NCBI GenBank assembly: GCA_946965045.2
Contig: OX337231.1
Location: 3,658,001-3,722,000, forward strand
Source of the DNA: Epithemia pelagica
Lineage: Eukaryota > Bacillariophyta > Bacillariophyceae > Surirellales > Surirellaceae
Reading direction: 5' to 3'
DNA: 64,000 bases
Shown here: piece by piece, positions 10,201-19,065 of the stretch
Position numbering within the stretch: the stretch's first letter is position 1
How the letters are laid out: the number at the start of each line of letters is the position of its first letter
The notes under the pieces: generated by a model
Database searches by the model: none
What the model was told of the DNA's origin: nothing
What the model saw: only the letters and a program-made list of their open reading frames with translations
Program-made: the position numbers and the translations under genes

Positions 10201-11202
10201 CCGGATTCGATCGGAGTACCCAAGATCTATCTGGGGAACCAAGTAGAAACTTTCGACATTGACAATGACGTGTCTAAAAGATGTTGGGCGCTAAGTTCAA
10301 AGCGATACGCAACAGAAGCCATACGGAATGTCAAGGTTTGGATGGATGAAAGAAACTTGAGTCTTAAGACTCGAGCCCCAAGCGTGCTGCCAACGGGATA
10401 CCGTCCAGAATTGGATACGAGCCCATATTGCAATGCTGATTGGCAATCGTTTTTCCAACAGCAGATTGGTGTCCTCAGATGGTTGGTCGAGCTGGGAAGG
10501 ATCGACATTACTGCGGAGGTTTCAATGTTGGCGGCTTTCCTAGCAGGAGCAAGAGAAGGTCATGTTCATGCGATGCTTCATGTCTTCGCTTATCTGAACT
10601 TGCATGACCGTTCGAGACTGGTATTAGACCCTTCATATATTCAACACGGAGAAGAGTTGACAGCTGATTGGGCAGGTTTTTATCCAGACGCCAAAGAAGA
10701 CATTCCGGCAGACGCTCCAGAACCATTGGGTAATCCAGTCCAGATGACTGTCTTCGTCGACTCTGATCATGCTGGAGATTTGATCACCAGACGTTCAAGA
10801 ACGGGAGTTTTAATCTATCTGAATCGAGCTCCGGTAACTTGGTACAGTAAGAAACAGACCAGCGTCGAAACATCAACATTTGGGTCAGAATTCATGGCTC
10901 TCAAAGTGGGCATTGAAATGGTAAAAGGACTTCGATACAAGTTAAGGATGATGGGCGTACCTCTGGATGGACATGCGCATATACGGGTTGATAACATGTC
11001 TGTGGTACTGAATACGTCGGTCCCTGAATCAACACTGAAAAAGAAGTCAAATTCAATCGCATATCATTTTGTTCGTGAGAATGTTGCGTCGGGCATGTGT
11101 CGTGTTGCTTTTGAACCGTCGAAGACTAACCTTGCTGACATTCTTACCAAGATCCAAACAGGTACAGAGAGAACACGGTTAGCATCAATGATTCTATATT
11201 AG
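7258..11202 (+). CDS. CoDi-A Pol polyprotein (PR-IN-chromo-like-RT-RH)
   Basis: A 1,314-aa polyprotein that matures the particle, copies RNA to DNA and integrates it. Aspartic protease: DSHADTCCLG near residues 4-13, with H where retropepsins have G. Integrase: Asp in VYTDT (about 276), PDNAPE (about 335) and Glu in NLAEANIREL (about 371). No N-terminal HHCC finger is visible. Chromodomain-like segment: ILWKDGSTSWE near 683-693. Reverse transcriptase: GAYLNAP near 868 and YIDD near 956. RNase H: FVDSDHAGD near 1165. The frame is in phase with gag across a single UGA, so its own ATG may not be the main start. No damage is visible. Confidence 0.95.
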   Translation: MCELDSHADTCCLGKDCLVLYETDKAEVSGFSTQLGKLKETPVITGVLAYDEPETGETYLLYFHQALHLPMMEKSLLNPNQMREAGIIVNDVPLKFIKQEQRTSESHSLVVPINDDNESTLTIPLELKGVISGFTVRKPSWEEIADVDPANRIEMTNDSPEWAPNDSAEEDVDERRLRQDVRQDMVRTRGSRSLSNRMAKMVRVNSRTVAETSHKRKGTIDPIGLASRWGIGLSVAERTFKATTQLGVRDFSQGVGSKRLKHTAYQLKHRRLRADVYTDTLFSDTKSLSQNTCGQIFATEFGWVQFYPLERKKDAHTALEKIFNDYRIFNSVVPDNAPELTSGKFKKTAQKFGCRIKPIEAWTPNQNLAEANIRELKRAYRREMRRTNAPAVLWDHCLQLVAERRSHTASATEPFDEGPPIKMLTGDTPDISHLVEHRWYDPVWYSNPGFENRELGRWLGPSKSVGQAMSSKILTRKGKIVHRTSVWPLSVEKSHDPSFTAQREQFDTDLKEALGNRFEGLDPEEGDDPAEEGNDTPFFEAYEDDEQEDTRVPEADDYKVDAYDKLISAKVMLPLGDSKRPGQVIRRKRDADGNPIGRSSSNPYLDTSLYEVEFHDGHVESYAANLIAENIYEQLDDEGNKYKLIDQIMDHRKDATAIPISEGTFFHNGREHKKKTTRGWHLCILWKDGSTSWEMLKDLKESYPLEVAEYAVANLLDKEPAFNWWVDFTLKRRARLIKAISSTRYMRKWQKYGIELPKTVERALQIDKETGTDFWAKALQLEMSKIFPAVKILEEGALHPPGHQVIPCHIVFDIKMDFTRKARYVAGGHRTQEPETPTYASVVSRESVRIGFLLAALNGINILAADIAGAYLNAPCHERVCTKCGLEFGKENEGRYAIITKALYGLKTSAFAWREHLSTTLQESLGFRPCRADPDVYLRASTKDDGSKYYELVFIYIDDVLVISQKAQEILNMIDQHYLLKPDSIGVPKIYLGNQVETFDIDNDVSKRCWALSSKRYATEAIRNVKVWMDERNLSLKTRAPSVLPTGYRPELDTSPYCNADWQSFFQQQIGVLRWLVELGRIDITAEVSMLAAFLAGAREGHVHAMLHVFAYLNLHDRSRLVLDPSYIQHGEELTADWAGFYPDAKEDIPADAPEPLGNPVQMTVFVDSDHAGDLITRRSRTGVLIYLNRAPVTWYSKKQTSVETSTFGSEFMALKVGIEMVKGLRYKLRMMGVPLDGHAHIRVDNMSVVLNTSVPESTLKKKSNSIAYHFVRENVASGMCRVAFEPSKTNLADILTKIQTGTERTRLASMILY

Positions 11203-11330
11203 TGCGTTTCCCGCCAACCTGTGTTGGGACTGGGTACGTCCTGCACCTAAAAGATGAAAGGGCTTTAAGCAGGTCTAGATGGAACGAGAGAAGATTGGCA
11301 CAGCTACTTCATTACGAGACGAAGAACTGT

Positions 11331-11338
11331 GAGGGGAC
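11331..11338 (+). promoter_or_regulatory. CoDi-A polypurine tract
   Basis: GAGGGGAC sits immediately 5' of the right LTR, where plus-strand DNA synthesis is primed. CoDi-D has the same octamer in the same place. Confidence 0.8.
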
Positions 11339-11459
11339 CAAAATATGGCTAGCCTATTGAGCGAAATTAGCGATAGTAAGGCTAGTAAGGCCTCTAAGCT
11401 TGAGGCATGAAATAGACACAATTTTTATATTTTCGAGTCACACCCCTACGCGTATTTTG
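11339..11459 (+). repeat. CoDi-A 3' LTR (121 bp)
   Basis: Identical by eye to 5166-5286 and followed by the target duplication cttt. Confidence 0.93.
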
Positions 11460-11798
11460 CTTTGAACGTCGAAAATTTGGGTCTATTGATCCAAGTGCTT
11501 CTACTCCTCAGCGCTGGTATGTGGAATCCAATACACAACTCCTAATCTACATGAGGATTCACAGTCCCTGTCAAGATAAGGATTGGACATAAGCCCTTCA
11601 TTGTCCGAGAAAGCAAGGATTGCAGAGATACGAGGTTATTCGTAATTCGTACCTCTCGTCTCTCGTCCCTCTCGTCTCTCGCCTTTTCAGTTTCCAGTTA
11701 GAGGTGAGGGTTCGTCTGATCTGTGAGTCCAAAGAGATTGACAGTCTTATTTCTTTATCCGTGGCTTTGTGTCAGTTATCCAAATTTATATTCTCGTC

Positions 11799-12878
11799 AT
11801 GTCACAAAACAAGACGCCGAGCGCCGCCAGATCGACGATTTCAAACCCAGGCTACAGCTACATGACCGCCCACGATCGTCCGATTGTACTCAAGAGTGTG
11901 GACGTATTGCTGGGGCGAGGAAGGGGAACCTACGGGCGCCAGGGAAACCAAGCCTTTATGCGAATAATCTCGTCGTATGTGCCAAACTATGCAGCGGCCA
12001 AGAGTAACAAAGGTGAGTTGCAGTCGAGCGTTTGGACCCTTTGGTACCACCCTATCAGAAACAATCTCATTGATTCTATTCCGCGATTTCCACCAGATAA
12101 AATCCGAATAACAGATGAGGTTGTGTCTCTTGTTCAGGATACTGGCGCTCGATTTTTGGGGAAAGACGATTCTACAGGGGAGGTTTATGAAGTGTCTCAT
12201 ACAGAAGCGCGGATGAAGGTGTCTCAGGTATGACCAAAGAAGTTGTTTTCAATCACAAAACAGTTCGATTCACATTTTCAATGGATGAATGACTGACACT
12301 GATGTTTCTTCGGTTTGCCGCAGGCCTTGAGACACAAGAGAGGTCCAGGTAACAAAGGAAAAAAGAAAATCAAAGCTGATTCGTCCATATCTTCTTCATC
12401 GCTTCGAAAACCGTCGGCCTCCGTAGAAAGTACTCACAAGCTTCCACAAAGTGACCCGAAGGATTCAAAGGTGATAACACCCGCTGTGGAGTCAGCATGG
12501 GCCATAGAAGACACATCACAAGATGAGGGTTTCATGACTTCTTTGGACGAAGAATGGATGTTATTTACTGGACAGTCACCTCATGTCTTGTCGGACTCCC
12601 TTCCAGTGGCGGCAGAACTATGCAAAGACATTGACGCCGCAGATAATTTCTTTTGGTCCTCTTGTTGCGATGAGGTCTCTCATTCACAGCTTCAGATTGA
12701 TCGTGTCTGTTCTCCATACAGAGAACGCCCCCTGCAACAACAGACCCATTCACAGACCCATTCGAGTGGTAGGGGCATCCGAGGGGAAAATAGAGGCAAT
12801 GGTCTCAGCTGTCCTATAGAGCATGGAAATCGCGAGCTGTTTGTCTTGGGCACTACAAACAATACGGACTATGGTTAG
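11799..12878 (+). CDS. LLGRG (DUF6824-like) domain protein 1, spliced
   Basis: Model: exons 11799-12012, 12097-12227 and 12324-12878, giving 299 aa. Introns are 84 and 96 nt with GT..AG ends. The ATG at 11799 is the first in the frame; the frame upstream has only a GTG. The domain (about residues 28-130) begins VDVLLGRGRGTYG, continues with a Tyr/Ala/Lys segment and GARFLG, and ends KVSQALRHKRG across intron 2. I read this as the DUF6824 domain common in diatoms; its function is unknown. The rest is Ser/Lys-rich then acidic and looks disordered. It faces a paralogue with only 48 bp between the stop codons. The spliced model is inferred from alignment with the three paralogues here. Confidence 0.8.
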
Positions 12879-12926
12879 AGCTTGGGGTGGCTAAAGGTAC
12901 TTAGCTACCCGTCCTATCATGCCACT

Positions 12927-13995
12927 CTAAATGGATGCAACATACGGCCTTTCTTCATCGCAGTTGTCGAACGTTACGGACGCAAGAAACTCGCCATCCT
13001 TATCAAGCAAGTCAGAGATTGAAAACTCTGAAAGACCATCAGTGCATTCGTATATGTCTTTCAAGAAGCAGTCTTCTTCTTCCTTTTCCCCGGGTTCTCT
13101 TCGAGCACTTTGATGCGATAAGCCGGGCTCCACCGAAGAGTCAAAGATTCCATCCATCCAATGATCACCGAAATCGATAGCCTCTTCTTTTTGCTGTTGT
13201 TCCTCGAAGAGCGGGTCACACGCTTCTTCTCTCAGCTGATACTTTGGACCCGTGGAAAACGTAGCTGGATTCCTGTCTAGTTCCTTACAAGTCTCCAGAT
13301 CACGACCATTACTGTCATTGGACCAACAGTGATTCGTCGATGAAGTGTCGCTAGTAGCGAACGAACAAGAAGAGGACCGACGTGATGCGTTCTTCTTCTT
13401 GAAAGAAGCCTTCTTCTTAACCCGCGGGGGTTTCTTTTTTGGGCCACGCTTATGCCTTAATGCCTTTGAAGATATGGAAACATTCATAAGTATAATGAAA
13501 CCAAGAGCAACACTAACAACATAATCTCATATACTTCTCACCTGTGCGACCTTGAGGCGCGCTGCACTGTCCGATATCTCAAAGAGCCGCTCATCGGTGG
13601 ATTCATCCATGGAGGATTCATTTTCGATTCCAAGAAACCTTCCACCTCTCTCTTTAACCTGTGATACAATCATGTTCGTAATTTGGATTTTATCCTGTTT
13701 TGCGATGATGTAAGACGAATGAAGCAGTGGACAACACGTGGAGCTGAAAACCTCGCTTTCTTCTTACCCTGTTTTTGGTTGCGGCACTGTAAGCTGGAAG
13801 GTACGAATTTAAAATTTCTTTGTACTTTACGTTGCCTTGCCATTCGTAGGCCCCTTTGCCCCTCCCTAGTAGAACGTCTTGAGGCCTGATGATTCCAATC
13901 AATGAGGAATCAGGAGTATTTACTCCCCAACTCCTCTTGCCACCGTTACACTTTTGCTTGATCGCACCTCGACTGCTGTTTGATGCCGGATCCAT
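12927..13995 (-). CDS. LLGRG (DUF6824-like) domain protein 2, spliced
   Basis: Model on the minus strand: exons 13768-13995, 13542-13694 and 12927-13463, giving 305 aa. Introns are 73 and 78 nt with GT..AG ends, and all exons are in phase 0. The domain runs QDVLLGRGKGAYEWQGN .. AATKNR | DKIQIT .. GGRFLG .. AARLKVAQ | ALRHKRG, with introns at the two bars. A Lys/Arg-rich patch follows (KKKPPRVKKKASFKKK), a possible nuclear localisation or nucleic-acid-binding stretch, and then an acidic tail. It converges on paralogue 1; the two 3' ends must share or overlap terminator sequence. Confidence 0.82.
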
Positions 13996-14313
13996 GTCTT
14001 GGTGGACAAAACAAGAAAGCGCGTTGTTGTGAAAGACACGATGAGACGACAGAGTCGGAAGTTTTGTGAGTTGGACCTTTAGACTCTAGACTCTACTCGT
14101 AGAGGTCTAGAAGGAACCGAACCGTGTTCGATTTTCTATTGACGACTTTCACTACTTTTCAGTAGCGACTTCTTGCTACTAAGGTACTAGGAGTACTTCG
14201 TAGTAGTTCTTGTTTCTGACTATTATTATTTCTTCCGATATGCCTGTCATTTCTCGAGACTTAGGCCTATCAGTCTGAGAAGTACATCAGGCATCAGGGA
14301 TCAGGGATCAGGG
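13996..14313. other. intergenic, upstream of LLGRG gene 2
   Basis: No open frame of note. It presumably holds the promoter of the minus-strand gene starting at 13995; no motif stands out. Short GGGATCA iterations occur at 14293-14311. Confidence 0.4.
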
Positions 14314-14634
14314 ACCATAGATAGAGGTTGGACCCGCACCGCGGTGCTGCGAATCAGATCCGCGGATCCGCGGTGCTGATCCCTGGCACCGCAACGAAAG
14401 AGACTGGCGGCTCCGATCCGCACTACTCGCACCTACGCACAGTAAAGGCGGGGTGCAGCGATTTGGTCCTCTCTAGGTCTGACCGCCCGTACGTCACATT
14501 TGTGCAGAGTACATAAAATCCCATAGTAGTGCGGAACTGCGGAACACGCGGGTACTTGGAGCCGCAAAGGCTGGGATGCGCGGGTAACCTACCCGCATCG
14601 ATTTGAGCTCGCGGGTCCAACCTCTAACCATAGA
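14314..14634. mobile_element. hAT-type MITE with 8-bp target duplication
   Basis: A 305-bp element (14322-14626) with perfect 16-bp terminal inverted repeats TAGAGGTTGGACCCGC. It is flanked on both sides by the direct repeat ACCATAGA (14314-14321 and 14627-14634). An 8-bp target duplication with TIRs beginning TAGAG is typical of hAT elements. No transposase is encoded, so it is non-autonomous. The right flank carries two further copies of ATAGACC from local reiteration. Confidence 0.88.
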
Positions 14635-15049
14635 CCATAGACCATAGTATTGAGAGTATTCTCGATTCTTGTAGATCGAAAGAGAAAAAGAGAAAACAAC
14701 ACTACACAAGTCAGTGCTCCTACAATACCGCTCCTACTCCTACCTCCTACTCCTACCTATGATATCAACATAGAAATCAGTGCGTCAGTGCCGAGTGTCT
14801 ATGTATTGAGAAATACTCAAGATGATAAGGAAATAAAAGTCTCGTTCTATGGACTATGGAGGGCGATTGTACTACCCAGGTAGATCTACTACTGCAACTT
14901 CCGGTAACTACCGGTGAGTCCCATATCAGCTAGCAATACCCAGAGGACAAGACCAAGAACTTCTTTGACAAAGGATCGATATTAATACAAAATACGTACT
15001 ATGAAACCATAGAGTATGGTTTCCCAATCTCTAGTATGGTACAAACGGG

Positions 15050-15305
15050 AATGTCGTGAGGGATGTCGTTTGATGTCGTGAGGGATGTCGTTTGATGTTG
15101 TTTGATGTCGTTTGATGTCGTTTCGGGCTCGCGCGGAAACATGGTTTGAGTCAAAATCAAGCGGTGCTCATTCAGTTGATTCAGCGATGGGGCTACCGTC
15201 AATGAGTCGTGTGTTTTCTGTTGAAGAATACCAACTGCTGGAGAGAAGAGCTTCTTTTGGCGATATAAAACAAACGACATCAAACGACATCAAACGACAT
15301 CAAAA
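15050..15305. repeat. inverted arrays of a TTTGATGTCG decamer
   Basis: Left array (15050-15125): four or five TTTGATGTCG-type units mixed with GAGGGATGTCG. Right array (15270-15305): three units on the opposite strand, CAAACGACAT. About 145 bp of unique sequence lies between. The two arrays can fold on each other. No flanking target duplication was found. Confidence 0.75.
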
Positions 15306-15547
15306 GATATATACAATGTCCCCCGACATCCGTGACTCGGGATACTTGCCTCATATCGAAAGAATCTGTATCTAATATGATCATATCAGAGCTATTGGGG
15401 TGTGATAACGCAATATGAAAACGGTTGTTTTATCGTGACGATACTCTGAGAAGTAGAAAGATTTCGTACGTTTTGAGTCCATTACCGGAAGTTGCAGTAA
15501 GATTTGCGGAGTCCTGTCCCCCCGGAGTGTTACTGAAACGACCATGG

Positions 15548-15691
15548 GGGGGGACAGGACTACGCAATTTTGGATAATTTATCTTAAGATTCCATTCACC
15601 AAGTACATTTAAATTCATAGTAAATTAATTTTCAACATTGGGGTTGTAGACAAGGTTTGGTCGCACAATTCCAGTCAGGGGAAAGACCGTG
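15548..15691 (+). repeat. dispersed repeat R1, copy 1
   Basis: About 144 bp, from the G-run and GACAGGACTACGCAA through AAATTAATTTTCAACAT to GGAAAGACCGTG. A strongly similar inverted copy lies at 24055-24199, just upstream of the putative plastid-protein gene. The G-run/GACAGG motif and AATCCGCAAATTACGGTAG recur nearby (15890-15945 and 24224-24245). It is probably part of an unclassified transposable element. Confidence 0.75.
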
Positions 15692-16244
15692 CTTCAAAGC
15701 AAAACATTAACCCCAATGATATTACCCATCATACTGGATCTCTTGTTTCTCCTCTTTGATTGACCCCCATATAATGTCAGGCAGAGCGATAGAAAGCTCG
15801 GAACGTGAGGAATGTGGGGGTTACTCATAAGCCCAGAAAGAACCTACGGCAGATAAAAAGTTAGGGGGCCATGTACGTTTAAGGGGAGTGGGGGGGGGGA
15901 CAGGACTACAGGGGGGACAGGAATCCGCAAATTACGGTAGGTGGTAGAGATCCTACGGACTACCACCGTAGATTGTAGATTGTAGATTCCATGCTTCTTG
16001 GAAAATAGACTCCTATGTTGGGAACGAATAAGTCGTGCTCGTCCATTTTTTCCGAATCGCTCTTCATTCGTTGTTGGTCGCCTTTTTCTTCCTTCCGCCC
16101 TCCTGAGTCCTGAATGACAGTGACTCCCGCAAAATATGCACTTGGCGCATTGGTGCTTCTGGTGTTGCGTATTCTGTAGGATGTAGGGGTAGGTCGCATT
16201 AACGCGCTAGAGAGTAATGGCTGAAGTCTCACATCTTGTGTGGA

Positions 16245-16312
16245 GCCAGGCGCGTCGGTCGACGCAACCCTAGCGGGTGCGCGTGGCAGCGTTAAAATAG
16301 ATTGTTTTTTTT
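16245..16312 (+). repeat. LINE/SINE-like 3' tail, copy 1
   Basis: About 68 bp (GGCGCGTCGGTCGACG .. GGCAGCGTTAAAATAGATTG then a T-run). It is similar to 17161-17232 and can fold into a stem GCGCG/CGCGC with an inner ACCC/GGGT hairpin. It lies directly upstream of the LINE-like fragment. I read it as the structured 3' tail of an earlier insertion. Confidence 0.6.
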
Positions 16313-16400
16313 AAGTCTGCGACAATCCGAAGCTTCATTGGAATTCCGGGGGATTCTTGCCCCATAAATCTGAAATCTCAAATCTCCCGCTTCATGTTGA

Positions 16401-17111
16401 TTGTACATTCACGATTGGCTACCACTTGGACATCTGCGCTCACGGTATGCTTCCTTCTATCAAGACTCATGTCCGTTATGTCCCACAACACTTGAAACGT
16501 GGTCACATTTTCTTCGTTGTCCACATCGACAATGGTCTGTCCCCTTGTTTTCTGATCTGGATAAATTGTGGAATTCCCTTCATGCTGATCCGACTATCAC
16601 CCTACTCCTCTCCGAATGTCTTCGCTCGTGGCTTCAAGATACGTCCCCTTCCATTTCCCTTGTTCCTTCAGTCTATCAACGCGCTCTTTTGTTGCAAATT
16701 ACCATCGGCATCGATCAGCTCTTCATGGGCCGATTCTCTTCTCACTGGTCTCGCTTACAAGATCAGTTTCTTTGCTCCCAAGGCATCTCTTCCCCTAAAT
16801 TTTCTGGTGTCCGTCTAGTTTCTTCTACCATCACTGTTCTCTGGCATCATGCGCATCGTCTGTGGCTCCAACGCAATCAGAATCTTCACGGCGATAATCC
16901 TGCAACTATTGAAGCTGCCGCATATTCTCAAGCTCAACGCGAAGTCCGAGCTCTCTACCTCCTTAAACCCCAAGTCAATCCCTCTGATACCATCCTTTTC
17001 TACGATTCTCCAGAAATCCATTTTACCTTCTCTACTACGTCCATCCAACTGAGGAACTGGCTCAATACTTGGCGCCCAGTCATCCTCCGGTCTGCACACC
17101 CTTTCCCGTAA
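16401..17111 (+). pseudogene. 3' fragment of a LINE-like ORF (truncated)
   Basis: A 237-codon frame opening directly after a stop, with no usable ATG start. It begins with residues typical of the region after the reverse transcriptase in non-LTR elements, including a zinc-binding CPLC .. HFLRC pattern (residues about 24-40). Further on is LWHHAHRLWLQRNQNLHG, also characteristic of such C-termini. The reverse transcriptase core itself is absent, so this is a 5'-truncated copy, the usual outcome of target-primed reverse transcription. It sits between two copies of the same structured tail. The precise clade is not identifiable here. Confidence 0.6.
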
Positions 17112-17160
17112 TGTTCCAACCTTTTTCTTGATTTGTTCGTCCTCGCCTCAGTTTTCTGAG

Positions 17161-17232
17161 GCCGGGCGCGTCGGTCGACGATACCCTAGCGGGTACGCGC
17201 GGCAGCGTTAAAATAGATTGTTCCTTTTTTTT
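17161..17232 (+). repeat. LINE/SINE-like 3' tail, copy 2
   Basis: Second copy of the tail at 16245-16312, here following the truncated ORF by about 50 bp. It contains TACCCTAGCGGGTA, an exact hairpin, inside GCGCG..CGCGC, and ends in a T-run. Confidence 0.6.
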
Positions 17233-17445
17233 GGTTGGGAGAATACGAGATGATGATTACCCAATACGAGCCTTTGACATGGATGTGCGCGCATGTCGAC
17301 ACGCAGATCTATGACGTCATGTTCAGAAACACCATATTAACTATCTTACTTTGTGTGGAGACAGATTTTGTTGAATAGAAACTTAATGCCAATCCCAAAT
17401 TTTGAGCCGTTGAAATCGCAGCGCCATAACTCCACCAATACTTTG

Positions 17446-17520
17446 TCTCCGTCTGCACCACTTGCTTGAGTCATTCTTCATAGTACAAAGAAGGACTCAA
17501 GCAAGTGGTGCAGACGGAGA
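17446..17520. repeat. perfect 27-bp hairpin with 21-nt loop
   Basis: Arms 17446-17472 and 17494-17520 are perfectly complementary over 27 bp around a 21-nt loop. No reading frame explains it. It could be the remnant of a foldback element or the precursor of a small RNA; nothing here decides. Confidence 0.85.
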
Positions 17521-19065
17521 TTGATTTTTCATCCGTTGAATGGTCCGTTGAATCCGAGGCTTCCAAAATTCATTGGATTGCGGTCGCACAATCTCGAGGT
17601 GCGGAATACCGCAAGACAGGAAAATGACAATCTTCTGACATTTTATTTAATTGAAACCAATTAAAGTTTTCTGATTACTTATAAGCGCCGGCCGACGAAT
17701 ATCGACGCCGGCATGGTAAAAGTTGTCCGTTCAGAAAAAAGGACACAAACATCCATGCCAAAGGCTCTACCCCCAAGCAATGGCGACCCGGTCAGTCGCA
17801 CCTAGTGTTGCATTCCCTTACTCAGAGTGCAGCTTTTTTCCGACTGAGGCCTGCGGGACTCACTCACCCTCGCTGGGGGGTACCAGATGCTCGTATTGCA
17901 ACTGCACGGGTTCGAAGCTCGAACGCAGACTCGTTCCGACTTCTGACCTCCTGATTCATGTGCTTCCATGGTGGGTTACATTGATTTTTTCTCGTCATCC
18001 ACATGAAAATGAATCTTGGAGGACTTGTTCCGACTTTTAAGTGAACCGGAACACGACAGAGTCGGGTTAGAGGAATGCTCATAAATTCAAAAAGCAACCC
18101 GATTGCGAGGTGCATTCCAAAGCTCCTTGTTGCTTGGCCGTTGTTCCAAAGATGTGTATCCTTGGCCATGGTTTGGATTTTATCCGTGTTTTCGGCTAAA
18201 TCGTGAGAGAGATCAGGGTTGTGTCGACAACACGGGTTGAATCCACATCATTGACATGGGAATGTAAACCTGCTTCGGTCTTGCTTTGATGCGGCCTTGT
18301 TCATGAAATCACTTACACCTTCTAGTTCCTTCTCTCTTTCTTCATGAACGCGACAGACGGATTCGTGAGACGGTCGGATTGAGTAATACTTGGATTTCGA
18401 CTCATACCCGAAGGATTATGCTCCGAATTTGCATACCCTCAAGTATACCAAGAACAGCCAGCAACAAGAAGAATATAGCAACGGCAATAACTTCAGGTAC
18501 ACCGGTGGTGGGTGGTGGTCTTGCCATCCAACAAGGCAGCAAACGTGGCGATAAAGGTAAAGGTCAAAATGGCAACATACATGAAAGCATCACGGGGTTC
18601 TTCCCATACAACAAACCAGAAGCTTCAATGGCCGTGCCAACCTTAACAGTGAACCAGTTATCCCAATCATTGATAATGCCGACAACGAATCCCTGAACGA
18701 CTACAGTGCCTCGAGTGTAAACAAAAGGAGCGTTCTTTGGAACGGCGTCGTGAGGTTTCGCACGGAAAGGATGCGCAACTACTTGTCGAGTATATGGAAC
18801 TCGTAAAGAAACACGGGGATACTGAAATTGCTACAGACAAACCAGCGCCACCACCTCCACCGCCGCAGGATACAGATCGTCTTCCGGGAGCAACCACCTC
18901 CGATGGTTCATTGTCTGTTTTGGGGGGGCTGATCAAATCCTAGATTCTCCCGGTGTCTTCCTTGATGTAACATGTTGTTTCTTTGAAATAACGCTAACGA
19001 AGAATTACAATTATCGATAAACATAAAAGATTGGACCTGCGACCTATCAATGAAGACCAGTCAAA
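17521..19065. other. intergenic, no gene called
   Basis: A frame at 18677-18943 encodes a Lys/Arg/Glu-rich segment followed by PAPPPPPPQD and ends cleanly. It has no ATG and no recognised domain, and I could not connect it by splicing. The rest holds nothing I can support. Confidence 0.4.

Larger units (their letters stand above)
5162..11463 (+). mobile_element. CoDi-A: intact Ty1/copia LTR retrotransposon
   Basis: A complete 6.3-kb element. In order: 4-bp target duplication cttt (5162-5165), 121-bp LTR, 15-bp primer-binding site, gag, an in-frame UGA, pol, a purine tract GAGGGGAC, 121-bp LTR, and target duplication cttt (11460-11463). The two LTRs look identical, so insertion is recent. The order integrase, reverse transcriptase, RNase H in pol defines Ty1/copia. 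Both reading frames are open, so it could be an autonomous element. CoDi-D in this window is its close relative. Coordinates include the target duplications. Confidence 0.95.

Noticed and set aside
17880-17930. tRNA-like GGTTCGAA motif
   Set aside because: No A box or cloverleaf-compatible stems around it.
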